Positions 44,564 to 53,537 of a stretch of DNA of 64,000 nucleotides are shown piece after piece. A program made the position numbers and the translations under genes. Below the pieces are notes generated by a model that did no database searches, was not told the DNA's origin, and worked only from the letters and a program-made list of their open reading frames with translations. The first letter of the stretch is position 1, and each line of letters opens with the position of its first letter. This stretch comes from Pseudomonas fildesensis (GTDB taxonomy: Bacteria; Pseudomonadota; Gammaproteobacteria; Pseudomonadales; Pseudomonadaceae), in contig NZ_LFMW01000009.1 in the NCBI RefSeq assembly GCF_001050345.1, positions 161,305 to 225,304 of the forward strand, written 5' to 3'.

Positions 44564-45231
44564 TTCTGCCGTTGAGCCTCAGCCGAAAAGGAACTCATAG
44601 AACAGAAAACCGCGATGCCAGCGGTTCGGCGCACAACACAGGCACTTATCTTTACGTCATTGCCGACGGCACCTCCAAACCGGGCAGCGGCGAACTGGCG
44701 CAAGCCTTGACTCACTCTTTGCTTGAATCCTTTTCCCGCGCAGCCCCGCCTGTTGTGTCCTGCCCCGACAAAGCCCTTGAACTGACGCTTTCTTCACTCG
44801 ACGAGGTGCACTCAAATCTTTGCCGAGACTATCCCCTCGCCTCCACCAGCTACCTTGCCTTGCTGGTGATCGACCAAACTGCCCTCTGCATCCACGCAGG
44901 CGACTGCTGCTTAGGGCAATTGGGAAAGGCTCGGCGCGTCAATTGGCTAAGTTCACCTCACTGTGGACCCAACTGGAAAGGTGACCTGGGCCACTCGCTC
45001 ATCGCCAAGAGCCCTGCCCGCAAAAGACTGCTCAATTGCATGAGCCACCGAAGGCCCCACGAGCCTTACGTCCAACCCATGCATTTTGCGCCAGGGACAA
45101 CGTTGATTTTGGCAACAGACGGCTTCTGGGCCGAGCTCTGCGTCGAGCGCCAACTTAGCGCTATCGCCGAGCGAAGCCTCGACGCCTACCCCGCTGAAGA
45201 CGACGTCACCTTCATGTTGTTCCAAACCTAG
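44560..45231 (+). CDS. PP2C-like serine/threonine phosphatase
   Basis: A ~223-residue protein with PP2C blocks: YLYVIADGTSKPGSGELA (metal-binding Asp-Gly), CIHAGDCCLGQL (G-D), TLILATDGFWAEL (second Asp-Gly) and EDDVTFMLFQ (final Asp pair). The start is a TTG overlapping the nucleotidyltransferase stop (TTGA), so initiation depends on coupling. It is shorter than average, with little outside the catalytic core and no sensor domain. As the third gene of a tightly coupled operon it may reverse a modification made by the nucleotidyltransferase or act as its signalling partner. That is inference. Confidence 0.8.
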   Translation: MILPLSLSRKGTHRTENRDASGSAHNTGTYLYVIADGTSKPGSGELAQALTHSLLESFSRAAPPVVSCPDKALELTLSSLDEVHSNLCRDYPLASTSYLALLVIDQTALCIHAGDCCLGQLGKARRVNWLSSPHCGPNWKGDLGHSLIAKSPARKRLLNCMSHRRPHEPYVQPMHFAPGTTLILATDGFWAELCVERQLSAIAERSLDAYPAEDDVTFMLFQT

Positions 45232-45421
45232 CGGTGCTTGAGCCGGCGATGAGCCCGGCAAGCAGGGTGTCGCCGATTTGCGACGTGTTCACGGTCGCCC
45301 AGGCGCCTGCGCAGCCAGCCGTGATGGTCGCAGTACAGGAAATGAACTGTTGCTGGCCGTCGGTTGCGGAGTCAATGAAAAACTCAGATGCATGATTGAG
45401 CGCAATTTTCCTTCCACCTTA
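45212..45421 (-). pseudogene. Possible coding remnant, 3' part only
   Basis: A ~68-codon open minus-strand frame reads ALNHASEFFIDSATDG, then QQQFISCTATITAGCAGAW and ATVNTSQIGDTLLAGLIAG. The composition is protein-like, but there is no start codon between the upstream stop and the first residues. It overlaps the 3' end of the phosphatase gene and could be a gene remnant. Otherwise 45232-45450 holds nothing I can name. Confidence 0.25.
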
Positions 45422-45450
45422 TTTCGCGATTGGCAAAAACGCTTTGTCGA

Positions 45451-46896
45451 TCAGCGCCCGGCGGTTTGCAGCGGATACACCGATTCCCAACCGCCACCCA
45501 GCGCTTTGTAAAGGCTCACCATCGCCAACGACACACCCGTAGAGCTTTCCACCCACTGCTCCTGCGTGGCCAGCAGCGCACTTTGCACAGTCAGCACGTT
45601 GACGAAATCCACCACGCCTTCAACGTACTGGTGTTGCGCGGTGGTCAGGGCGATCTGGTTCTGGCGCACGGCTTCGGCAAGGCTGTCGCGGCGCAGTTGG
45701 CTGGCGTTGTAGCGGGTCAGTTCGTCGTCGATTTCATGCCAGGCGCGCAGCACGGTTTGCTGGTAGGCCAGCGCCGCTTCCTGTTGCTGGGCTTCGCGCA
45801 GATTCAACATGCCTTGCAGGCGCCCACCGTTGAACAGCGGCAGGCTGAACTGCGGGCCGAAGGCAAACGCGCGGGAACCCCACGAGCCGAAATCCGACAG
45901 CTGCATGGCTTGCGAACCCAGGTTGCCCGACAGGGTGATACGTGGGTAGAAGTCGCCCTTGGCCACGCCAATGTTTGCGGTGGCAGCATGCAAGCGCGCT
46001 TCGGCCTGGCGGATATCCGGGCGGCGCTCGGCCAGCTCCGACGGCAGGCCGATAGCGACCTGGCGCTGGGTCTGTGGCACGGCGGCGTCCTGGGACAATT
46101 GCGCGTGCAGGGCCTGCGGTGGTTCGCCCATCAACAGGCTCAGGGCATTGATCAACTGGTCCTGGCGTTGCTGCAAATCCGGCAGGCGCGCTTCGATGGC
46201 GGCGACCTGGGCGGCGGCTTCGGCCACGTCCAAATCAGTCGCCACGCCATCGGCCAGGCGCAGTTGCGAGAGCTTGAGGCTGTGGCGGGCGACGTCGAGG
46301 TTTTGCTCGGTGACGGCGCGGGTGTTTTGCACGCCGCGCAGTTGGATGTAGTCCTGGGCGGTTTCGGCCAGCACCGACAACAGCACGGCGCGTCGGTCGT
46401 TTTCGGCGACTTGCAGGGTGGCGTCGGCGGCTTCGGTTTCGCGCTTGACGCGGCCCCAGAAGTCCAACTCCCAAGCCGCTGAAAAACCCATGTCCCACTG
46501 ACTGAACGCCGCACGGCCATTCTCGCCGGACGGGTCGCTCAAGCCTTTGCCGCTTTTGCGTTGGCGCTGGTAATCACCGGTTGCGTTGACGTTGGGATAA
46601 CGCTCGGCGGTAGTCACCTGGCGTACGGCGCGGCTTTGTTGCAGGCGGCTGCTGGCCAGTTTCAGGTCGAGGTTATCGGTGAGGGCTCGGCGCGTGAGGG
46701 CAGAGAGTTGTTCATCGTGAAACACGTCCCACCAACGCTCTTGCAGCGGGTCGCTGACCGCACGGCTGGCCGCCTGACGGCCCTGGGGTTCGCTCCATTG
46801 CGTGACCTGCGGGCCTTGGGGCCGCTGGAAATCCGGGCCGACGGTGCAGGCGTTCAGGCTGATGACACTGAGGGTGAGCCAGGCAAGGCGTCTCAT
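45451..46896 (-). CDS. NodT-family outer-membrane efflux lipoprotein
   Basis: A 481-residue channel subunit with lipobox ISLNAC (Cys ~17), followed by TVGPDFQRP. Two outer-membrane efflux repeats carry RRPDIRQAEARLHAATANIG and FYPRITLSGNLGSQA. It is the last gene of a drug-efflux operon (MFS-HlyD-NodT), overlapping the HlyD gene by 4 bases. It is paralogous to the NodT protein at 31252-32694 but belongs to a different pump. Confidence 0.92.
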   Translation of the reverse strand: MRRLAWLTLSVISLNACTVGPDFQRPQGPQVTQWSEPQGRQAASRAVSDPLQERWWDVFHDEQLSALTRRALTDNLDLKLASSRLQQSRAVRQVTTAERYPNVNATGDYQRQRKSGKGLSDPSGENGRAAFSQWDMGFSAAWELDFWGRVKRETEAADATLQVAENDRRAVLLSVLAETAQDYIQLRGVQNTRAVTEQNLDVARHSLKLSQLRLADGVATDLDVAEAAAQVAAIEARLPDLQQRQDQLINALSLLMGEPPQALHAQLSQDAAVPQTQRQVAIGLPSELAERRPDIRQAEARLHAATANIGVAKGDFYPRITLSGNLGSQAMQLSDFGSWGSRAFAFGPQFSLPLFNGGRLQGMLNLREAQQQEAALAYQQTVLRAWHEIDDELTRYNASQLRRDSLAEAVRQNQIALTTAQHQYVEGVVDFVNVLTVQSALLATQEQWVESSTGVSLAMVSLYKALGGGWESVYPLQTAGR

Positions 46897-47951
46897 TGCT
46901 GGGCCACCTCACGCTGCTGCACGACGGGCTGGGTGTCGACGCTGGCTTCTACCGACATGCCAACGCGCAGGCGTTCGGTGTGTACCTGGCCCGGTTCGAG
47001 GACGATCTTCACCGGGATACGCTGCACCACCTTGGTGAAGTTGCCGGTGGCGTTGTCCGGTTTGACCGAGGCGAAGGTCACCCCCGTCGCAGGCGCCAGG
47101 CTTTCCAGGTGGCCGTTGAGGAGCTCACCGCCGAGGCTGTCGACGCGCACCTGCACGGCTTGGCCCGCTTGCATGTGCGAGAGTTGGGTCTCCTGAAAAT
47201 TGGCTATGACGTAGGCCTCAGCCAACGGCACCACCGCGAGGATCTTGCTGCCCGGCGTCACATAGGCGCCGACCCGCACTGCGCGCTCGCCGACCATGCC
47301 ATCCACCGGCGCGACGATGCGTGTGTAGGACAGCTGAAAGCTGGCCATTTCCAATGCCGCCTGGGCGCGCTTGAGGCCACCTTCGGCGGCGTCGCGCTGG
47401 GCGGTGAGGATTTCCACCTGTTTGCGTTCGGCCGCCAATACCGCCGCGGCATTGGCCAGGCGCGCGGTGGCCTGGTCGATGCGGGTCTTGGCTTGCTGGG
47501 CGTTTTGCACCGTGCCCGCGCCGACACCTGCGAGGTGGTTGTAGCGGTTCAGTTCGTGCTCGGCGAAGGCTACTTCGGCACGGTCTGCCGCGACGGTCGC
47601 CTGGGCCTGGGCGATCACTGAGCTTTGGCGCTCGAGGGTGGCGGTGGCGTTTTTCAGCTGGGCCTGGGCGACCAATGTGTCGGCATCGGCGGCCTGGGCG
47701 GCCGCGCGGAAATCGCGGTCGTCGATCAACGCCAGCAGTTGCCCGGCCTTGACCCGCTGGTTGTCTTCCACCAGCACTTCCTTGATAAAGCCCGCCACGC
47801 GCGGGGCGACCAGGGTGAAGTCGGCGGCGACGAAGGCGTCGTTGGTGGTCTGGCGCGGGTTGCCCAGCAGGCCCGGTGCGGCCAGGTACACCAGCATGCC
47901 GACGGCGAATACGGCGATAACAGAGACGGCAATTTTGTCTTGGCGTTTCAT
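46893..47951 (-). CDS. EmrA-like HlyD-family adaptor
   Basis: A 352-residue membrane-fusion protein. ATG 47951 (MKRQDKIAVSVIAVFAVGML) starts at the single membrane helix; the longer frame to 47978 is not supported. The lipoyl-like motif is VAGFIKEVLVEDNQRVKAGQ. A long coiled-coil hairpin runs over residues ~75-190, and YTRIVAPVDGMVGERAVRVG starts the second half. It couples the MFS pump 47979-49514 to the NodT channel. It overlaps the latter by 4 bases and lies 27 bp from the former. Confidence 0.92.
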   Translation of the reverse strand: MKRQDKIAVSVIAVFAVGMLVYLAAPGLLGNPRQTTNDAFVAADFTLVAPRVAGFIKEVLVEDNQRVKAGQLLALIDDRDFRAAAQAADADTLVAQAQLKNATATLERQSSVIAQAQATVAADRAEVAFAEHELNRYNHLAGVGAGTVQNAQQAKTRIDQATARLANAAAVLAAERKQVEILTAQRDAAEGGLKRAQAALEMASFQLSYTRIVAPVDGMVGERAVRVGAYVTPGSKILAVVPLAEAYVIANFQETQLSHMQAGQAVQVRVDSLGGELLNGHLESLAPATGVTFASVKPDNATGNFTKVVQRIPVKIVLEPGQVHTERLRVGMSVEASVDTQPVVQQREVAQQ

Positions 47952-47978
47952 GACAATTCCTTTGGGCTCAGTGAGCAA

Positions 47979-49514
47979 TCAAGTCGGTGCGCGGGGTGGA
48001 AAAATCCGCGTGGGCATCCAGAAAATCAGCAGGATCAACGCCGCCGCGATACCGGCCATGACGTAATAGAGATCCGAAGAGGTAAGCACCACGGCCTGCT
48101 CGTGCAGGCGGTGAGCCAGGCCCGGTGCATCGCCGTCGGCCAGGGGCGAGTTACCCAGGCGGTCCACCAGCATGGTCGAGTGAAAATGCAGGCGCTGGGT
48201 GGTCAGCGTGTCGAGCACGCCGGTAGCGACCACGGCGGCCAGGCCCTTGACGGTGTTGAACCAGGCCGACGCAAACGGCCCCTCGGCCGGCTGGATGCTG
48301 CCGGTGGAGAGCATCAGCAGCGGCAACACGGCCATGGGCTGACCGAAGATTTGCAGCAGGTACAGGCCATAAAAATCGTCGCGGATCCACGCCGAGGTCA
48401 GGTGCGCGCTGCCCACGCAGGACAGGATCAACATGCCCAGGCCGATCCCCAACACCCAGCGGCAATCCACCCAACGCAGGTTGCACAGCGCTGCCACCAG
48501 CGGCAACGCAATCAACTGCGGCAGCGCCATCAGCAGCATCAACGGTGCGGTTTGCAACGGCCGATATCCCTGGACCTGGGCGAGGAAACTCGACGGGATG
48601 ATGATCACCGCCGTCAGCACGACCAGCACCCCGGCCAGCACGATCAAGGCAAACGCCAGGTTGCGCAGGCCGAGCATCTGCAACTTGAAAAACGGCATCG
48701 GGTGTGACCATTCATTGAGCATGAACAGCACCAGCAGCACCGTACCGCCGCACAGCAAAAAGGTGATCAAGCCTGACTCGAACCAGTCCAGGCGATTGCC
48801 CTGCAACAGGCCGATCACCAGCATGCAGATCGCCGGGAAGCCCAGCAGCAGGCCACGCCAGTTGAACTGCTTGAAGCGCTCCAGGCGCAGCGGGTCTTGC
48901 GGCAAGCCGTAGGCAACGGCGGCCATCGCCAGCAGGCACGGCCCGACGATCTGCCAGAACGCCCACTGCCAGCCAACGTACTCGGTCCAAAGAGCGGCCA
49001 GCGGCGTGCCGAGGCTTGGCCCGAAGGTAGCGGTGAGTGCGTAGCCGGCCAGGCCGTACAGCTTGACGTTGGCCGGCAGGAACCGCAGCGCAACGGTCAT
49101 CAGCATCGGCGGCAGCGCGCCGCCGGCCAAGCCTTGCAGGGTACGCAGCGCCAGCAGGCTTTCGTAGTTCGGCGCAAAGGGGCACAGGATCCCCAGCACC
49201 GTGAACAGGCCGATGGCCCACAGGGTGAAGCGGCGCAGGGACAAGGTCACCGAACACCACGGCGCAAAGGCCATGGCCGACACGGAGGTCGCCGTATAGG
49301 CAGCGACCAGCCAGGTACCTTCGTCAAAACCGATGTAAAGCGCACCCCGGATATCAGCGAGGGCCACCTTGGTGACCATCTCGTTGAGACCGGACACCAG
49401 CACCGCCAGCAACACACCGACCAGGCCGATGATGATGCGCGGGCCGAACACGGGCGGGCTCAGGGCGACAGGTTTGGCTGCGGCCTGTAGGGCGGGGGCA
49501 GCGAGGGAGGTCAT
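47979..49514 (-). CDS. EmrB-like MFS drug/H+ antiporter (DHA2, 14 TM)
   Basis: A 511-residue transporter with about 14 transmembrane helices. DHA2 landmarks are the TWLVAAYTATSVSAM segment in helix 2, LRTLQGLAGGALPPMLMTVA in the third region, and GTPLAALWTEYVGWQWAFW near helix 5. It is the first gene of the efflux operon. A LysR gene lies upstream on the same strand, behind a REP-like repeat, and may regulate it. Substrate not predictable. Confidence 0.9.
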   Translation of the reverse strand: MTSLAAPALQAAAKPVALSPPVFGPRIIIGLVGVLLAVLVSGLNEMVTKVALADIRGALYIGFDEGTWLVAAYTATSVSAMAFAPWCSVTLSLRRFTLWAIGLFTVLGILCPFAPNYESLLALRTLQGLAGGALPPMLMTVALRFLPANVKLYGLAGYALTATFGPSLGTPLAALWTEYVGWQWAFWQIVGPCLLAMAAVAYGLPQDPLRLERFKQFNWRGLLLGFPAICMLVIGLLQGNRLDWFESGLITFLLCGGTVLLVLFMLNEWSHPMPFFKLQMLGLRNLAFALIVLAGVLVVLTAVIIIPSSFLAQVQGYRPLQTAPLMLLMALPQLIALPLVAALCNLRWVDCRWVLGIGLGMLILSCVGSAHLTSAWIRDDFYGLYLLQIFGQPMAVLPLLMLSTGSIQPAEGPFASAWFNTVKGLAAVVATGVLDTLTTQRLHFHSTMLVDRLGNSPLADGDAPGLAHRLHEQAVVLTSSDLYYVMAGIAAALILLIFWMPTRIFPPRAPT

Positions 49515-49626
49515 GAACAGGGAACTCGGGATTAGGAATACCCGAGCAGTTTAATCAGGCTGACACATGACAAAAAGTGACTTGTCGGCAGGTTATAACT
49601 GCATGGGATGCAGCTATCAGTTACCA

Positions 49627-49672
49627 GCTTCAAGCTGCAAGTGAATGAGGTCAACTTGCAGCTTGAAGCGTG
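49627..49672. repeat. Inverted repeat (AGCTTCAAGCTGCAAG), REP-like
   Basis: GCTTCAAGCTGCAAGT and ACTTGCAGCTTGAAGC face each other across ~13 bp between the LysR gene and the MFS gene. This motif is common between Pseudomonas genes and may end the LysR transcript. Confidence 0.75.
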
Positions 49673-49687
49673 GCGCTTGCAACTCAG

Positions 49688-50605
49688 CTACGGCTGCGCT
49701 TCAAGCCAGGTGGCGTGGCAACTCTCGCGCATGGTCTCGCGCAGCCATTTGTGCGCGGGGTCTTTGTCGAAGCGCGGGTGCCAGAATTGAGCCAGGACCA
49801 GCGTCGGCAGCGAAATCGGCAAGGGGAACGCCCGCAGCGGCAGCTTCAAGCGATTGGCGCTGTAGAGCGCCTCCTTGGGCACCGGCAGGATCAGGTCGGA
49901 ATCGGGCAGCATGAACATCGCGCCGTGGAAACCCGGGGCGATCATCGCGACGCGACGCTCCAGGCCCAGCGCATTCAGCGCGGTGTCGATCGGGCCGCGG
50001 GCGATGCCGCGTCGGGAGATGCTGATGTGGGAGTAACTGGCGAAACGTGCGGCGGTGATCTCTTCGTCGAACAACGGGTGGTCTTCTCGCGCCAGCCCGA
50101 CGAAGGTGGTGGAGAACAGGTTCTGCACCTTCACTTCGGGGCTTACGGGCATGGTGTTGCTCACTCGCAAATCCAGGCGCCCTTCTCGCAAAGCTTCATC
50201 ATCCGTGTCGCCTTCGGGTACGAAGCACAGCTCGCACAGCGGCGCCACGCGCTCCATCGTGTCGAACAGCCGACCGCCATAGACGCCGATAAAAAAATCA
50301 TTGGCGCGCACGCTGAAGCGGCGACGCAAGGTACTCAAATCCACTTGATCGGCCGAACGAAACAACAGCGCCGCCTGTTCCACCACGTTGCGCACCTGGC
50401 CTTGCAACTGCAGCGCCTTGGGCGTCGGTACCAGGCCGCGACCGGCACGCACCAGGATCGGATCGCCCACCGCTTCGCGAATGCGCGTGAGGGTGCGGCT
50501 CATGGCCGCCGGGCTGAGGTTCATCCGCCGCGCGGCGCCGACCACGCTACCCTCGTCGAGCAAGGCGTCGAGGGCGACCAGCAGGTTCATGTCCGGTAGT
50601 TGCAT
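49688..50605 (-). CDS. LysR-family transcriptional regulator
   Basis: A 305-residue regulator. ATG 50605 (MQLPDMNLLVALDALLDEGS) is chosen, with a second ATG five codons on. The N-terminal winged HTH is GAARRMNLSPAAMSRTLTRIRE with ILVRAGRGLVPTPKA. The substrate-binding half resembles the NodD/NahR branch (RANDFFIGVYGG). It lies between the efflux operon and the TauABC-like genes, all on the minus strand. It probably controls the MFS pump downstream, but the neighbouring transporter is an alternative target. Confidence 0.85.
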   Translation of the reverse strand: MQLPDMNLLVALDALLDEGSVVGAARRMNLSPAAMSRTLTRIREAVGDPILVRAGRGLVPTPKALQLQGQVRNVVEQAALLFRSADQVDLSTLRRRFSVRANDFFIGVYGGRLFDTMERVAPLCELCFVPEGDTDDEALREGRLDLRVSNTMPVSPEVKVQNLFSTTFVGLAREDHPLFDEEITAARFASYSHISISRRGIARGPIDTALNALGLERRVAMIAPGFHGAMFMLPDSDLILPVPKEALYSANRLKLPLRAFPLPISLPTLVLAQFWHPRFDKDPAHKWLRETMRESCHATWLEAQP

Positions 50606-50784
50606 GCCAAGCACTCGTGAGCAATGTGAAGTGAACTGGGCGCAATCGTAGCAGGCTTGTGAACGATTACAGCAGTCGAGGAATACTGGCCGGCAGGTAG
50701 TCGGCGTAACGCGCCTTGGGATTATTGCGGCACCGGCGGACGATTTCGCCGTTGAGCGCGCTGCAGGTTTGGAACAATTCCTGT

Positions 50785-51633
50785 TTAGCGCTGCATGCCC
50801 CAACGCTTCACGGTGAGCCGCTCGAAGGTGTCAAACACAAGGTTCTCCACCAGCAGGCCGATCAGGATCACCACCGCCAACCCGGCAAATACCTTGTCGG
50901 TGTACAGCTCGTTGCGGTTCTGGAAGATGTACCAACCCAGGCCGCCCTTACCGCTCGTAGCGCCGAACACCAGTTCGGCGGCAATCAACGTTCGCCAGGC
51001 AAATGCCCAGCCGATCTTGAGGCCGGCGAGGATCGACGGCAGCGCCGCAGGGATCAGGATGAACAGCACAAAACGCATGCCCTTGAGGCCGTAGTTGCGA
51101 CCGGCCATGCGCAGGGTTTCGGACACACCAAGAAACCCCGAATAGGTGTTGAGCGCCAACGCCCACAGCACTGAATGCACCAGCACGAAAATCAGGCTGT
51201 TCTGGCCCAGGCCGAACCACAGCAGCGCCAGCGGCAGCAGCGCAATGGCCGGCAATGGATTGAACATCGAGGTCAGAGTGCTCAACAAGTCGCGGCCCAA
51301 CTGCGTCGACACGGCCAGTGTGGTCAGCGCGAACGCCAGCACGATACCCATCACGTAACCCTTGATCAGCACCACCAGCGAGATGCTCACTTTGCTGAGC
51401 AATTCGCCACTGAGCAGGCCGTCGTACAGCGCGGCAGACGTCTGCAGGAAGCTCGGCAGCAGCAGGTCGTTGTCCTGATAGCGGGCTACCGCTTCCCAGA
51501 GGATCGCGAGCACGATGAGGATCAGCCCCTTACGTAACCAGCCTTGTTGCCACAGGCGTTGGGGCAGGGGCAGTTCGCGTTCCACCGGGACGCTGAGCAG
51601 CGGTTCGAGGGTAATTTCGTATTCCTGGCGCAT
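50785..51633 (-). CDS. ABC permease, TauC/SsuC-like
   Basis: A 282-residue inner-membrane protein with six predicted helices. It carries the EAA-type loop (MAGRNYGLKGMRFVLFILIPAA) that contacts the ATPase. The N-terminus (MRQEYEITLEPLLSVPVER) is cytoplasmic. It belongs to the sulfonate/nitrate/taurine importer class and is the last gene of the tauD-tauA-tauB-tauC-like operon. Nothing in the permease itself fixes the substrate. Confidence 0.88.
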   Translation of the reverse strand: MRQEYEITLEPLLSVPVERELPLPQRLWQQGWLRKGLILIVLAILWEAVARYQDNDLLLPSFLQTSAALYDGLLSGELLSKVSISLVVLIKGYVMGIVLAFALTTLAVSTQLGRDLLSTLTSMFNPLPAIALLPLALLWFGLGQNSLIFVLVHSVLWALALNTYSGFLGVSETLRMAGRNYGLKGMRFVLFILIPAALPSILAGLKIGWAFAWRTLIAAELVFGATSGKGGLGWYIFQNRNELYTDKVFAGLAVVILIGLLVENLVFDTFERLTVKRWGMQR

Positions 51634-51644
51634 GGGTTGCCCTC

Positions 51645-52496
51645 TTAGTAAGCGATGCGGATATCAGCGAAACCCAACTCACGTTCGGCCTCAGGCGCTT
51701 CATCGAACAACAGGCGATGAATCCGCCGCGCCGACGCCTGGAATTCCACACCGCCGAGGCTGTGCAGGTCGTATTGATGGCTGTGGATTTCCGCACGCAC
51801 CCGCCCAGGGTGGGGCGACAGCAACAGGATGCGATTGCCCACTACCAGCGCTTCTTCGATGGAGTGAGTGACAAACAACAGGGTGAAGCGCACCTCTTCC
51901 CAGAGCAGCAGCAATTCTTCCTGCATCTTGCGCCGGGTCAGGGCGTCGAGGGCGGCAAAGGGTTCGTCCATCAGCAGGATTTTCGGTTGCATGGCCAAGG
52001 CGCGGGCGATGGCTACGCGGGCTTTCATGCCGCCGGAGAGGGTGTGCGGGTAAGCGTCGGCGAAGGCCGTAAGGCCGACTTTGTCGAGGTAGTGCAGCGC
52101 GCGTTCTTCAGCCTCGGGACGCTTCATGGTTTTCGACGCCAGCAGCGGGAACATCACGTTCTGTTTGACGGTTTTCCACGGAGGCAATTGGTCGAACTCC
52201 TGGAACACCACGATGCGATCCGGGCCGGGTTGTTCGACCTTCTGCCCCAGCAGACGAATCTCGCCTTCGCAGGGTTTGATAAACCCAGCGATGGATTTGA
52301 GCAAGGTGGATTTGCCGCAGCCCGACGGGCCGAGCAACACGTAGCGGTCGGCCGGGTCGATCTCGAAACTGACCTGGTGAGTGGCCCGCACTACGCGTTC
52401 CGGGGTGCGGTATTCAAGGCTGACGTTATCCACCGCCAGCAACGCAGCGGTGGTGTGCAGGTTGCTGGCCGTGTGGCCTTGCAAGGGCGCGTTCAT
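51645..52496 (-). CDS. ABC ATPase, TauB/SsuB-like
   Basis: A 283-residue ATP-binding subunit. Walker A is LLGPSGCGKSTLL, Q-loop VFQEFDQLPPW, signature LSGGMKARVAIARAL, Walker B ILLMDEPFAALD, switch His in VTHSIEEAL. The C-terminal extension (~30 residues) is normal for the family. It is 11 bp upstream of the permease gene and 1 bp downstream of the binding-protein gene. Confidence 0.93.
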   Translation of the reverse strand: MNAPLQGHTASNLHTTAALLAVDNVSLEYRTPERVVRATHQVSFEIDPADRYVLLGPSGCGKSTLLKSIAGFIKPCEGEIRLLGQKVEQPGPDRIVVFQEFDQLPPWKTVKQNVMFPLLASKTMKRPEAEERALHYLDKVGLTAFADAYPHTLSGGMKARVAIARALAMQPKILLMDEPFAALDALTRRKMQEELLLLWEEVRFTLLFVTHSIEEALVVGNRILLLSPHPGRVRAEIHSHQYDLHSLGGVEFQASARRIHRLLFDEAPEAERELGFADIRIAY

Positions 52497-52497
52497 C

Positions 52498-53523
52498 TCA
52501 ACTTCCTTGCAGGGGCTTGGCGTCCTGGAAGAAGTAGTCCTTCCACGAATCAGGCTTGTTTTTGATGGCGCCGACGCGGTAGAGGAATTCCGCCAGCGGG
52601 TAGGTGTTTTTCGGCGTGACGCTGAATTCGAACTGCGGGTTGTCGATGATTTTCAGCAGTTCGGCACGGTCGATCTTGGCCTTGGTCACGCGGATATAAG
52701 TGTCAGCTGCGGCGCCTTTGTCGTTCTGGGCGAACTGCGCGGCTTCGGTCAATGCCTCGACAAATGCCTTGTAGGTTTTTGGGTTGTCGTTGCGGAATTT
52801 TTCCGTGGCGAACAGCACCGTCGGCGAATTCGGGCCGAGCAGGTCGTAGGTGTTCAGCACCACATGCACGTTGGGGTTGGCCAGGGCCTGATCCTGAAAT
52901 GGCGGGTTGGAAAAATGCCCGGTCAGTTCGGTGCCGCCGGCAATCAGTGCGGCGGTGGCGTCGGGGTGTGGGACGGCGACGGTGTACTTGTCGAGGCGAT
53001 TGAATTCCTTGTCGCCCCACTGCTTGGCGGCGGCGTATTGCAGGAAACGCGACTGCACTGAGACGCCCACCGCCGGTACCGCGATGCGGTCCTCTTCGGT
53101 GAAGTCAGCGATGGTTTTGACCTTGGGATTATTACTCACCAGGTAGTAAGGGAAGTTACCCAGGGAGGCCACGGCTTTGACGTTTTGCTTGCCGTGGGTG
53201 CGGTCCCAGATGGTCAGCAGCGGGCCGACACCCGCGCCAGCGATATCAATCGAGCCGGAGAGCAGGGCGTCGTTCACGGCGGCACCGCCGGAGAGCTGGG
53301 TCCAGTCGACCTTGATGTCGATGCCTTCCTGCTTGCCGTATTTCTCGATCAGGTTCTGGTCACGCACCACGTTGAGCAGCAGGTAGACGATGCCGAACTG
53401 TTCGGCGATGCGGATCTCGCCTTCTGCCTGCGCGGCGGCCGGTGCGACCAGGCTGCCGGCCAACAGGCTGACACCCAGGCCGAACGTCGCAGCCAATCGT
53501 GTGAATGGAATTTTCCTGGACAT
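52498..53523 (-). CDS. Periplasmic binding protein, TauA/SsuA-like
   Basis: A 341-residue solute-binding protein. ATG 53523 (MSRKIPFTRLAATFGLG) opens a signal peptide ending AQA-EG. Blocks GGAAVNDALLSGSIDIAGAG and GVSVQSRFLQYAAAKQWG are typical of the NMT1/SsuA fold that binds sulfonates and similar small molecules. The leading frame to 53601 is not part of the protein. It is 14 bp from the dioxygenase gene upstream, in the same operon. Confidence 0.88.
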   Translation of the reverse strand: MSRKIPFTRLAATFGLGVSLLAGSLVAPAAAQAEGEIRIAEQFGIVYLLLNVVRDQNLIEKYGKQEGIDIKVDWTQLSGGAAVNDALLSGSIDIAGAGVGPLLTIWDRTHGKQNVKAVASLGNFPYYLVSNNPKVKTIADFTEEDRIAVPAVGVSVQSRFLQYAAAKQWGDKEFNRLDKYTVAVPHPDATAALIAGGTELTGHFSNPPFQDQALANPNVHVVLNTYDLLGPNSPTVLFATEKFRNDNPKTYKAFVEALTEAAQFAQNDKGAAADTYIRVTKAKIDRAELLKIIDNPQFEFSVTPKNTYPLAEFLYRVGAIKNKPDSWKDYFFQDAKPLQGS

Positions 53524-53537
53524 GGTCGTGCTCCGAA

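Noticed and set aside
45278..45511. Plus-strand 77-codon ORF before the NodT gene
   Set aside because: No domain, and it overlaps the 3' end of the convergent NodT gene; likely chance.
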